Shown here: piece after piece, positions 12,934 through 23,308 of the stretch
How the letters are laid out: each line of letters starts with the position of its first letter
How positions within the stretch are numbered: position 1 is the stretch's first letter
Assembly (NCBI RefSeq): GCF_907164915.1
Contig: NW_025919457.1
Span: 273,126 to 337,125 of the forward strand
Length of the DNA stretch: 64,000 nucleotides
From: Impatiens glandulifera
Taxonomy: Eukaryota; Streptophyta; Magnoliopsida; Ericales; Balsaminaceae
Reading direction: 5' to 3'
Position numbers and translations under genes: made by a program
The notes under the pieces: generated by a model
Told to the model about the DNA's origin: nothing
Seen by the model: only the letters and a program-made list of their open reading frames with translations
The model's database searches: none

Positions 12934-13458
12934 TTCGAAATGATCCGATCCTTGGACTTAGAGCCACCTTTCAAGATTGTGACCATGAGAATCATGGACT
13001 AAAAAACATTAAAAATCTTGCAAATAATAAGGAAACACTAGAGAATGATCTGGGGAATCTCGGGTTTTGCAAAATCAAGAAATCAAATGTAGAAGAAGAT
13101 TAGTTGGTCTTGAATAATGTAGTGAGTCTTAGTTCTGAAGTGAGGGAATTAAAATCGATAATAAACATGAATTCAGTAGTGAAAAAATTCAAAGTCAAAA
13201 GAAACCTACTAAAAAAGAACATACTGAAAATCAAAGACAAATCAGAAAGATTCTGGATCTAGAGGCTACTGACTCTATCATGGGAGAGGATGAGATCTAT
13301 GAGATACACTCCCCACCGAACGACAACAGAATTCGATACAATCAAACTGTTGTCATTGAAGATAGTAAGACAAGTGATGTTTATAACTTCTCTGATAATG
13401 AGGTCCAATATAGCCTTAAAAGTTAGGAATTAACCACTTTTATCCATTCATAAAATTA

Positions 13459-16400
13459 ATGATATGGAACATAAGGGGTCTCAATGACCCTCTAAAATGC
13501 AAAGAAATTAGGAGGATCATTGAAAACCAGAATATCACTATTATGGGTATTCTTGAGACAAAAGTAAAAAGCCGAAACGTTGACAAGGTTAGCAAGTTGT
13601 GTATTGATAGCAACTGAGAAATTATTCACAATTCAAAAGACAAAACGGGAAGAATCTGGGTTATATAGGATAATAAATTTTCTGAGGTCAAGGCTCTCTT
13701 TTCTAATGATCAAACAATCCTGGTTGAGGTCAAAGACAGAATCACCGGAATTGTGTTCCATCTCGCTATTGTGTACGGTAGTAACTCAAGCACTAACAGA
13801 AGACTACTTTGAAATTGCCTTAGGAACTCGATTGATAGTGATAAATCTTGGGCTATCCTTGGTGACTATAATGCAACAAGAAATGAAATTGATCGTAGCC
13901 CAGAATCTGAAATCACTCAGGATATTATTGACTTTAACGATTGCATCAAAGATATGGGTTGTATTGAGCCTACTAATTCTGGGAACTTCTTCACATGGTC
14001 TTCTACAAGAGGAGATGAGCGCATAAGGAAAAGTAGGATTGACAAATGTCTGGTAAATGAGAATTGGATCAACCAATTTTCTAGAAGTCAACTTCATGTT
14101 TTGAATCCTGGAATTTCTTATCATTGCCCGATTAAATTATTCTGGGAAAAGGAGGAGAGGTTCAAGAAGCCCTTCAAATTCTTCAACTTTTGGATGGAAA
14201 ACGACAAATTCAAGGATATTTTTCAAAGTGTATGGTCTACAGATGTCAGGGGTTCCAATATGTACATAGTTTCTGAAAAACTAAAGATCCTGAAGAATAA
14301 ACTCCAAAGCTTTGACTAGAAAAAGTTATGCAATATCTCTAGTAGAGTTCTGGTTGCAAGAGAAGGAGTGGAATAAGTTCAAAAAATGTTATTAATGGAT
14401 GATAGTGTTGAACAACTCAATGAAGTGGAGAGGGATGCACTCAAAAACTTCAGGAAGCTAAGTCTATTTGAAGAGAATTTTGTTAGGAAGAAATCAAGAT
14501 AGAGCTATCTTTCATTGGGTGATAAAAATACAACTTTCTTCTACAGGAAATACAAGGCTAGAAACATGAGAAACAATGTGTACATGCTGAAGAATGATGA
14601 TGGCGAATATATTCAGGGTCAGAATGGTGTACAAGATCTGGATATTAAGTTCCATAAGCAGCTAATGGGTACAAGAAAGCATCATCAAAATCACCTTAAT
14701 ACCTTGTATAATATTATAGATAGAAAAAATTCTACTAAGGATATTCGTGAGTTAATAAGGGTTGTCACGAGGGTTAAGGCTAAAGAAGCTCTATTTAATA
14801 TTGATGGGAATAAAAGTCTGGGTCCGAATTATGCAATACATTTCTTCATCTTATTTTGTTGTTAGCGTCAATGAAGTTCACGGAGGCTACTTCAAGGGTG
14901 AAAAGGGGGTAAGGCAAGGGGACCTCTCTCTTCTTACCTTTTTGTGGCTATCATGACAATCTTTGAGAGCATCTTCGCGATGTTCCGAAAGAATCGTCCG
15001 TACATCTTTCACCCTTTCTGTGAGGTAGAGGAGGTAATCCATTTATGTTTTGCTGACAATTTGTTCATTCTAGCGCACGCAGACGTCGATTCCATTAAAA
15101 CTATTAGGGTTACACTAACGTTTTTTTATAAGGTTACATGTCTTACTATTAATGAAAGAAAAAGTGTGTAATTTTATGGAGGGGTGAAGGACGAAACAAA
15201 GGACATATTTAAAATCATGGGCATTGCGGAAGGCAGCTTTCCCATAAGGTTCTTGGGAATTCCGTTAACCGCAAAATATGTCGAGATCTCACACTACAAG
15301 TCGTTGATTGAAAAGGTAAAAAACACGATATCTGGCTGAGCGACGAATAAACTTTCTTATGCAGGGAGGATCGAGCTTATCAAAACCGTATTCATGGGCA
15401 TAATTAGATACCGGGCACAATAGATGATCATTCCAAAGAAGGTAATGAAAGAGTTAGACACACTAATGAGGAACTTCATCTGGGGCAATAGCGGGAGTGG
15501 AGGAAAGAAAATCAAATGGACTGTTATCTGTAAGCCGAAAGAGGAAGGAGGCATTGGCCTGAAGAACTGCGTTGAGTGGAACAAAGCTCTAACCGTCAAG
15601 CATTCGTGGGCATTGAAACGCAACCAGGAATTATTATGGATCAAATGGGTATACATGCAATTTATGAAACAGGAAACCAGTATCTAGACGTGTAAAATCT
15701 ATGAAGGTATGAGCTGGTCACTAAATAAAATTCTTAAACTAAGAAGTGATACTGCAGACCTTTACGACATTCAGCTAGGGGACGGGAAATGCACTCTATT
15801 TTGGCACGATCCATTATTTGAAAATCAGCCAATCATTCACAAAGAGGAGTTCAAAAATACATGTATCAAAAGGGATTGCGTAGTGGCGAAAATCAGAGAC
15901 ATAAAAGACGGAGACTGAGACTCGCTTTTGAGAAGAAATCTAGAAGGACAAAGGATATTGGATCACATTAGTAACATACAACTCTGAGACAGACCCGACG
16001 TTCATGAATGGAATGTAGAAGACAATGGGAAGCCGGTCTCAAAGAGAATATGAGAGGTAATCCGAGAAAAAGCACAGAAAGTAGAATGGGATCCTCTCGT
16101 ATGATCAACCAAGATAATTCATCAACACCAGTTTATCCTATGGCTTGCCTTCTAGGAAAGACTCAGCACTCCTGACCGTATCAACAATTATATGAGCATC
16201 CCGAATGTGAGATGTTCTCTATGCAACAGAAGTGAAGAAATCATTGATCACCTATTTGGGAGCTGCAGTATAACATTGGAAATTTAGGAAAAATTTTCTA
16301 AAAGCCTGGAGTTGATTAGTTTCCTAAAGGAATATAAATAAATCAAAGAAGTAGCACTACTCAAAGCCAGAGAAAACGGATTCGCAATAAACGTATTCAA

Positions 16401-16580
16401 GTGCAACTTTGAAGCAGTAGCTTACAACATTTGGCAGGAACGTAATGCGAGAGTATATGGTAAAACCCGCAGAAGTGTTAAAGAATTATGGAGAGACATA
16501 GTCTCAAATTGTGGCGCATTTGCGGGAACGTGGAGAAAAATTTCAAGTATGGAACAGAATTGGAATATTAGTATGAATTA
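13459..16580 (+). pseudogene. LINE ORF2 (endonuclease, reverse transcriptase, zf-RVT), broken
   Basis: The ORF begins MIWNIRGLNDPLKC at 13459, the usual plant LINE ORF2 start. The endonuclease shows GDYNAT and SRIDKCL, but the expected SDH near its end reads SYH (PGISYHCPI). The reverse transcriptase is damaged: about 470 bp present in the copy at 44 kb is missing at about 14828, removing the early palm motifs, and the catalytic FADD box reads FADN at about 15050. A zf-RVT domain follows (CSLCNRSEEIIDHLFGSC, NIWQERNARVYGKTRRS). Many stops interrupt it. All three damaged sites would abolish retrotransposition. Confidence 0.88.
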
Positions 16581-16790
16581 GAATTTACAGTTTACTAAAA
16601 TCATTAGAAACAAAAACATTATAATCAAATATTTCAGTTACGTTTTTGCTTTTATTTAGAATGATACGACTTCAAAATCATTTTAGATCTGTCTAAAAAT
16701 GATCTCTTAAACTCGTGATTTTTTTCCCGTTTTTGAGAATTATAAATGAAATGACGCTAAGTCATTTTTCCAAAAAAAACATACATTTTC

Positions 16791-17661
16791 AAAACAAAAA
16801 AAAACACAATAACCAACATACCAGATGGCTTAAGAGTGCTATTGGAGTGACAACCTGCAATTTAAGAAAATGAAAAGAAGACTATCTAAGTAGAAGAAAT
16901 GATTGCATTGAGATTCTAACAATGTACCCTAAGTGGATGTTCTTCATAGTAAGAAAACAAACACATTGCGTAACTTTATAATAGAAATTTTATAAGCAAA
17001 AAAAACTTAATAATATAAATTTTCGGAAAATTTTAAGAATAACGAATTCATTTGGAAACATATTTTCTCTTCTGAATGTGGATCTACAAAGAATGACTTT
17101 TGAAAACGGAAAATAAACACAAAGATCCAAAAGTGTTACATTTTTTAAGCTTGGTGATTGAAGAAATAAATTTAAGGTTTCTCAGCACAGATTGTGAGCT
17201 ATTGAGAACGAATACACACCTAGAGAACAAATGCAACCTTGAGAACAAATGCTTCCTTGAGAACGAATGCTCTGATCGTTGCTTGATAATTGATTTGTCT
17301 GTAATCAAGTAGATACATGATGAATTCGAATCTAGCTGGTTTTGGAGAGTCGTAGTAGAAGAATGGATTAGAAGAGATTCAAGGAGTGAAGAAGCAGAGA
17401 GAAGAGATTAGAGGGATCTAGAGAGAGAAGTGGAAATGAAATTAATGAGAAATCCTATCCACCCACTCATCTTAAAAGTGACCCGCGAGATCTTACCCGT
17501 CCGAACTTATAACCCGTAAAAAAATAAAATAAAATAAAATAAAATTAGAAAAGTTGTCATAAATATTAAATGTTGGAAAAAACCTTTTTTTCTTAAGACT
17601 TTAAGAACGTTTAATATGTGTTGGCAATTATGGGTCACTAAAGGTATGTTTTGTTGTAGTG
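16791..17661. other. Right arm of the 15.9-kb CACTA element
   Basis: No gene is recognised. The arm holds an 18-bp repeat (TTGAGAACAAATGC and variants, about 17217-17272), a purine-rich run (17370-17450) and an (AAAAT)n tract at about 17517-17546. The CACTA terminus closes it at 17661. Confidence 0.5.
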
Positions 17662-17937
17662 AATTACTCCTAAATAATAGGATTACAAATCTATGTGATA
17701 TTTATGTGTATATTGAGAATATATAAATATTGTCTTGATTTAATGTCCTAATATTTAAATATCGCCCCCCATCTTCTTAAAAGATTTAGATTTTTGTTTT
17801 TAGCTCGATATTGAAGTTCTATAACTTATTTTTCTCTCAAATCTCGTAAAAGAAGATAAAGAACCAAAATGACTAAATAAAAAAATTTGAAAGGTAGTTG
17901 CTCATTAATATCTCGTAACCTACGTTCATTTCAAATA

Positions 17938-18012
17938 TCGTAAAATGAGGCGAGAAAACGACACTTCTCGAGGTCGTCTCGCCTTAAAATGAGATAAGAA
18001 ACCGAATTAGGA
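17938..18012. repeat. Direct repeat, copy 1 (second copy at 18768-18832)
   Basis: AATGAGGCGAGAAAAC, then GACACTTCTCGAGGTCGTCTC and CCTTAAAATGAGATAAGAAA, recur at about 18771-18832 with few changes. Together with the empty-site match this shows that the region right of the CACTA element is duplicated about 0.8-1.0 kb apart, with an internal deletion in the second copy. Confidence 0.85.
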
Positions 18013-18221
18013 TTTAACGAATTATATATTAACTTTGACTTTTATAGAGTCGTCACATAATTTCTATGCGAGAAACCAAGAAAGAAAATAATTTTGCTGG
18101 TAAAAATGTGCGTTTAGAAATTCTGATTTGGTTCAGTGCTTGATTACACTCAGGAAAGAGCATTGGTGTTATGTTCTTTGTAGTCGTCCATTGTACGATC
18201 TCTACTTTACAAACTTTGGTC

Positions 18222-18470
18222 ATATTTAGAAAATATAATTTTGCGTTTCATTCATCCAATCTTAGTTGGACATGCGTCTAAAGTTTTATCCAATTTTAAA
18301 TATGAAAAGGGCATGTATCTAAGTTATGTCATTGATCTTAAGACTAAGAGTGAGGAAGAGTAGGTACCTATAAGTGATAAAGAACACACAAAATGTACAT
18401 ATAAATAGAAATTAAAATGTTAGTTTTAAATAAAATAAATCCAAACCTATCCTAATTAATTATTTTTGTT
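18222..18470 (+). repeat. Dispersed repeat, inverted relative to 60200-60445
   Basis: About 240 bp matches the reverse complement of about 60200-60445. Shared blocks include ATGAAAAGGGCAT, GTCATTGATCTTAAGACTAAG, GAGTAGGTACCTATAAG and ACACACAAAATGTACATATA. No coding capacity or terminal repeats were found. The two copies are 42 kb apart in opposite orientation. Confidence 0.85.
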
Positions 18471-18654
18471 GCAAATATTATTTTAGATGTTTATATTTAT
18501 AAATTTTCTACTCAGTATTGATATAACTCTAAGTATTGTTACTATTGCTCTACTATTATCATATAGGTCCTAACTTTTTAAGTATTGTTATATATATTTT
18601 TAATTTTTTGGGTGGGTTTAAGCCCACATTAGCCTTCAACTTAAATTATTTTTT

Positions 18655-18780
18655 TTAAATAACAAAATCTTCATTAGGATTATAAAGAGAATTAAAACCA
18701 AGTGAAATAGGTAATTACTCCTAAACAACGGGATTAAAAAATATATGTGATAATTATATGTATATCGTACAATGAGGCGA
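18655..18780. other. Paralogous empty site of the CACTA insertion
   Basis: The stretch up to 18715 matches the left flank of the CACTA element (about 1660-1716: TCTTCATTAGGATTATAA, AGAATTAAA), and the stretch from 18713 matches its right flank (17662 onwards: AATTACTCCTAAA, GGATTA). In this copy the flanks are joined with one AAT, where the element has AAT on each side. It therefore shows the unoccupied target sequence. Confidence 0.75.
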
Positions 18781-18924
18781 GAAAACAACACTTATCGAGG
18801 TCGTCTCGCCTTAAAATGAGATAAGAAACTGAAAATAGGTATTCAAAAATGTGCAATTCAACACACAACTTTGTTTGGAGATAAATACACTTAAAGAAAC
18901 TGTAAGTGTTTTGTAATTGTTAAA

Positions 18925-19160
18925 TTCTGAGAAAGAGAAAGAGAATGCTCTTAAAAAAAGTTGATAAATGTAAGGTAGAGTATGTAAAACAACATGATAG
19001 AATTAAAGTATTAGAGTCCAACCAAGTTGAACTGGTTCAGGATAAAGTTATTCTTCAAACCCAAGTATAGTCTTTAAATGACAAATTTGACAATATCTTA
19101 GAATTATGGAACAAGTCAGGACAACGAATGAGCCCAAACATTACAAATTCGGACGGCTGA
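18925..19160 (+). pseudogene. Possible retrotransposon gag coiled-coil fragment
   Basis: With one frameshift near 18957 the plus strand reads EKEKENALKK, then KVEYVKQHDRIKVLESNQVE, a stop, SLNDKFDNILELWNKSGQR. This resembles the heptad-like C-terminal part of Copia gag proteins. No zinc knuckle or pol domain follows. The identification rests on composition and rhythm only. Confidence 0.35.
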
Positions 19161-19377
19161 TGAAAAATGTTAGTGATTCAATCTGCAATTTGGTTAATAT
19201 ACTTCATATTCAAATGCAAGGGTATGATATTATTATAAAATGTTATTAATGTTAGTTATAATCATAAAGATTTAAATATGTTGAATTATTGGTTTGAATA
19301 ATTAATAGTTAAATGACAAAAATAATATATATAGTTATTTAGTAAGATCATGTTTAATCCTTAATATTTTTAACATG

Positions 19378-19795
19378 TTGATTTGTCAAATAAATGTTTT
19401 ATGTCCAATATATGAGATCTTTAATGTTGTCAAGTGATTTATAAGTTTCATGTTTAATGTCTAATTAATATGTTAGTGTTTTATGAATTTATTTAGTAAG
19501 TTTTCAAATGATTTAGTTTTATGTCCAATATATGAGTTCCTTAATGTTGTCAAGTGATTTAGTTTCATGTTTAATATTGTGTAATTATTATGTTAGTATT
19601 TTATGCAATTTATTTAGTAAGTTTTCAAGTGATTTAGTTTTATGTCTAATATATGAGTTCTTTAATGTTGTCAAGTGATTTAGTTTCATGTTTAATATTG
19701 TCTAATTAATAAGTTATTGTTTTAAGCAATTTATTTAGTAAATTTTCAAGTGAATTAGTTTTATGTCCAATATATGAGTTGTATAATGTTGTCAA
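19378..19795. repeat. Tandem repeat of about 115 bp, four units
   Basis: Each unit contains ATGTCCAATATATGAG, TTTAATGTTGTCAAGTGATTT, a TCATGTTTAAT block and TTTATTTAGTAAGTTTTCAA. Unit starts recur near 19410, 19524, 19641 and 19757. Units differ by short indels. No conserved spacer pattern of the CRISPR type exists. Confidence 0.85.
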
Positions 19796-20559
19796 ATGTT
19801 GTTGGAGAATGCACCATGATGGGTGGAAAGGGTTTTGGACGGCCAATGTAAGAAAATCATAATAGTACATTGTTCAATATATAAACTAGATAGTAAATCT
19901 AATTACTCATTTTGTTGAATTTATACAGATATGTAGAAATGAAGATGGGTTGAAAAAAGTACATATCAATAGATGGAGTAAAACATAATTTGGAGCTTTT
20001 TGGAAATGTCATTTTGTGTAAAATTTGACACGTTTTTTCATATTTTTGGAACATTAGTACTTGAATTTAATTTGCAAATTTATTTTGCAATTTTGTAATG
20101 AATTATGTTAGTTTATTAAGAATTGATCATATAATTAATGCTTGTTTTGGTTTAGGGTATATATATAGGAAATCATTTGAAATTGAATTCAATTGAATTA
20201 CAATATTAGTTTTTGAAATAATGCGCAGATCGTTGAAAATATTATGCAAAATTTAAAAATATATTATATAGAGTTATGTAAATTGTGCCTTTCAAATAAT
20301 ACAAATAAAGTTGTATAAGTTATTATGAATAGTAATGCAAAGTTGTGAATAAAGTAATGGTAGAAATAATTGTATTATTATCAATAATATAATTTTAGTT
20401 GTGACAATGCGAAAAATATTGCAGATTAATTACATAAGTATAATGCAAATGATAATGCTATAATATACGAAAACAACATAAATTGAATAATTTAAATCGA
20501 ATTTTAAAATAAATAATGCAAATCGAATTGCAGACATATTTGTAATTGATTATACAAAT

Positions 20560-20563
<4 letters not shown>

Positions 20564-20608
<45 letters not shown>
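20564..20608. repeat. (AT)n microsatellite
   Basis: About 22 AT dinucleotides in an AT-rich background. Confidence 0.95.
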
Positions 20609-20610
<2 letters not shown>

Positions 20611-20619
20611 CGAAGAGTA

Positions 20620-21555
20620 TTACATTATGAAATTTATTAAGTTTTTGCAAAGAATATTGTATTATGTAATTATAAGTTAATTTAGTTTTTGTTGAAGGTA
20701 CGTTTTATATAGATAGGATAGGTATTGTAATTTTTTTTTAATATATGTTTCATATAGATATTGTAGGTATTGCAGTTTTTTTGTTGAATATAATTTTTTT
20801 AGAAGGAAAAAAAGTTTATTGCTTAATTTTCGTATATTCGTTATATTGAATATTGCGAAAGATATTGCAGTTCAAAATTTTATAAGTTATTGTAGTTTAG
20901 GTTGAATATATTTTTATTATTTAATAGATTAATTTTATTGGAATTTCTATTGTAAAACAACATATTTATTAATAAAACATATATTGCAAAACCTATAACA
21001 AATATATATTAACCATGGATTTAATAGAAATGATGTTGAAACAATTATTGTAAACACTAATATAAATCTATAACTAGGTATTTACAATGCTAGAGATTTA
21101 CAAATTTAGTTATAAAATTTCAAACTAATGCTAAGAAAATTGCTAAAGTCAGTTCTTAATGTAAAAAAATATTGTTAAGCACTATTGTAAATTGACATAT
21201 TTTTGTAGTGTTAATAAGGTATTCCAAAGAATATTGTATTACCTAATTTTATAAGGTATTACAGTTTTTGTTTGAATAAACGTTTTATATAGATAGTGTA
21301 GGTATTGTAGTTTTTGTTGAATATATACTTTAATTAATACAAAAATGTAAAGTTTATTGCTTCATTTTCATATATTCGTTATATTAAATATTGCGAAATA
21401 TATTATAGTACCTAGTTTTATATGTTATTGCAGTTTATGTTGAATATATTTTTATTATTTAATAAATTTATCTTTTTGTAATTTTTATTGTAAAACAATG
21501 GATTTAAAACATATATTGTTAAAACTTATTACAAATATATATTAACCATGGTGAG
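20620..21555. repeat. Diverged direct duplication with period of about 0.55 kb
   Basis: Segments at about 20620-21020 and 21205-21555 share in order AAAGAATATTGTATTA, GTTTTATATAGATAG, TTCGTTATATT, TATTGTAAAACAA and AAATATATATTAACCATGG. The duplication ends some 70 bp downstream of the thioesterase stop codon (21628) and may include its 3' flank. Confidence 0.7.
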
Positions 21556-21627
21556 TTACATTTAAAATAAAAATGATTTTTTGCATTACATATAATAGCA
21601 TACCTCCTCTATATGCAACTCATAAAT

Positions 21628-22600
21628 TTAGTAATTGGATTGATCCTCTTGTTGAATAATCTTGACAAACTTGGACATCAAATCTGCTGGTAACCGGATA
21701 GGGCGATAGTTCTTGTTGAGCAAAACTACGACCACTTTTGCTTCGAGAATAGGCTTTGTTTTACCAAAAAAAATTAAAAATATTAAGCATGATTCATGTT
21801 ACTTAACAAAAGATGTTAATCTGGAAGAAATTAAACCTCATTATCTAGCAACTTAAAGATGGACTGTTCAATGTATAATCGAGTTGCTGATGAATTTGAT
21901 ATTCTCATCTTCATAACAAACCTGTCTCCACTCTAGATAAGATATTGATTGAGGGTCATTCAGATTACTAATCAATTTTCAAAAAAAAAAACATCATAGT
22001 TCTTACTCTTAGTGGATTGAGGAATTTTAGTGTCACCTCAGACAAAGCTAGGGCCTCGCCTCTATTAGCAACATCATTTGGGTTTATTCCTATCAGATCC
22101 AGCAATTCGTGTTGTCCTTTAGAAGAAGGGAATAACAGAGCATTTACATATATACTTGAAAACACAGCAATATCTAATTAGATTGATTGAATAATGATAG
22201 TTACCATGTTGACAATAACTTGAATAAACTGAATTGTTTACGACACCAAATTGATTGAGTTCGTAGTCTCGCACTTGCAGCTCAATTTCATGGAACACAT
22301 GCATACTGAAAACCCTTTCTTTTAGGTAAATTGCAGAAGAAAAAAACGAAAGCTAATTACTTTAGGAAGAAAGTACAAGTACCTTTGACCCTTCTTGAAC
22401 TCTACAGCTAGATTGTTACTACAGCAGACTGGAGGAAGAAAGGGCCGGACAACTTTCCGGGATAACGGCGACGGGATGTGGTTGGGAGGTACCGACGGAT
22501 TGGGATTTCCAAAAGGACGGCGGTCACCGATCAACCACTTTGCCTTCGAAGATGAACTTGGAACTGTCACCGGCAGAGCGAAGAGAAGACTTTGTGACAT
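21628..22600 (-). CDS. ALT: Plastid acyl-thioesterase, hotdog fold (ALT/MKS2 type), five exons
   Basis: Five exons with GT-AG introns give a 216-residue protein: 22600-22383, 22305-22205, 22116-22007, 21932-21837, 21753-21628. All junction phases agree, and no stop or shift occurs. Residues 1-65 are Ser/Pro/Arg-rich like a transit peptide, so plastid location is likely. The hotdog domain starts at about residue 74 ([15 protein letters not shown]) and contains [48 protein letters not shown] and [11 protein letters not shown]. Members of this family hydrolyse acyl-ACP to free fatty acids or 3-keto acids. The motif normally read as ELDQ(Y/F)GVVNN is [10 protein letters not shown] here, so the residue aligned with the catalytic Asp is Asn. 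Length and domain order fit the family. The exon 5 acceptor lacks a strong pyrimidine tract. It is the only host gene in the window that looks intact. Confidence 0.9.
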
Positions 22601-22790
22601 GTTTCTTCTTCCTTTGATCTGTGAATTGTGATTGCGGGAAACCGGAGAAGAGGGATTGGGTTGGGTTGTTGGATGTTTCCGTTCAAACTCTAATGTCGGG
22701 TTAACGGGTGGGTCCTTTGACTCTTTCTCGGTGGTTTCAATTCTACAAATAATCTTTTACAATGGTCTGTACAAATAATAGTCATGTCAT
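22601..22790. promoter_or_regulatory. 5' flank of the thioesterase gene
   Basis: This short, relatively GC-rich segment lies between the start codon and the AT-rich repeat DNA that begins near 22790. No clear TATA box or other named element could be placed, so the call rests on position only. If the dispersed repeat is excluded, the unique upstream region is under 200 bp. Confidence 0.3.
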
Positions 22791-23151
22791 TTTATAGCCA
22801 TTTTTTTAGATGAGGGTTAAGTTTAAGTGGTGAACAGGGTTATAACGAATTTTTTGCATCCATATCTTAAACGTAAATTATAACAAAATTTGTGGTATAC
22901 CATTTTTTTTATCCATTCTTAAACTATACTAATTTTTTGGTATACCATTTTTTATCCTATAACGACATTTTGAAAAATTCATGTTCAAATATACCAATGC
23001 ATTCCATATTTTCAATTATTTTAGTTAAGATATATATTTTTTGATAAACTAAAAATATCGATAATTTTTCACCATAAATCAAGTTAACGTTAACCAATAA
23101 ATTAGTCAATTTCGAAAAAATTATATGAAATTATTTAAAAAATAGTTATAA

Positions 23152-23308
23152 AATTCACTAGTTTCTGTAGGTGTGTTTGAAATTGAAATTAGTGCTAATT
23201 TCAATTTTTAGGTTTATATATTTTTAATTGTGTAAATATAAATTCACTAGTTTCTGTAGGTGTGTTTGAAATTGAAATTAGTGCTAATTTCAATTTTTAG
23301 GTTTATAG
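23152..23308. repeat. Perfect direct repeat of about 66 bp, two copies
   Basis: AATTCACTAGTTTCTGTAGG through AATTTTTAGGTTTATA occurs at 23152-23217 and again at 23241-23307 without a mismatch that I could see. The identity of the copies suggests a recent local duplication inside old repeat DNA. Confidence 0.9.

Larger units (their letters stand above)
7530..16790 (+). mobile_element. Near full-length, decayed L1-type LINE
   Basis: A GC-rich leader (about 7530-8379) is followed by a long ORF1 region, an ORF2 region, a short 3' UTR with the AATGAAATGACGCTAAGTCA motif and an A-rich tail near 16775. Both ORFs carry many stops and shifts, and the reverse transcriptase has a deletion, so the copy cannot move on its own. 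The 5' border is inferred from where the upstream LINE fragment ends; no target duplication could be assigned. It is by far the longest of the five LINE copies in this window. Confidence 0.85.
1717..17661. mobile_element. CACTA (En/Spm-type) DNA transposon, 15.9 kb, with nested insertions
   Basis: The left end reads CACTACCAGAAAAAAAAC and the reverse complement of the right end reads CACTACAACAAAACATAC, the diagnostic CACTA termini. AAT flanks both sides (1714-1716 and 17662-17664), fitting the 3-bp target duplication of this superfamily. Subterminal repeats built on AAGCGTTGCCAAAA and AACGCTTATTTAAGCG occupy about 1735-1965; a weaker GTTGGCAA motif lies near the right end. No transposase was recognised, so the element looks non-autonomous. 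Its cargo is a partial NAD-malic enzyme gene; later it received LINE insertions. A related sequence near 18713 lacks the element and so confirms both borders. Confidence 0.85.

Noticed and set aside
19378..19795. Regularly spaced repeats that might suggest a CRISPR array
   Set aside because: The whole 115-bp unit repeats, with no unique spacers, and the window is plant nuclear DNA.
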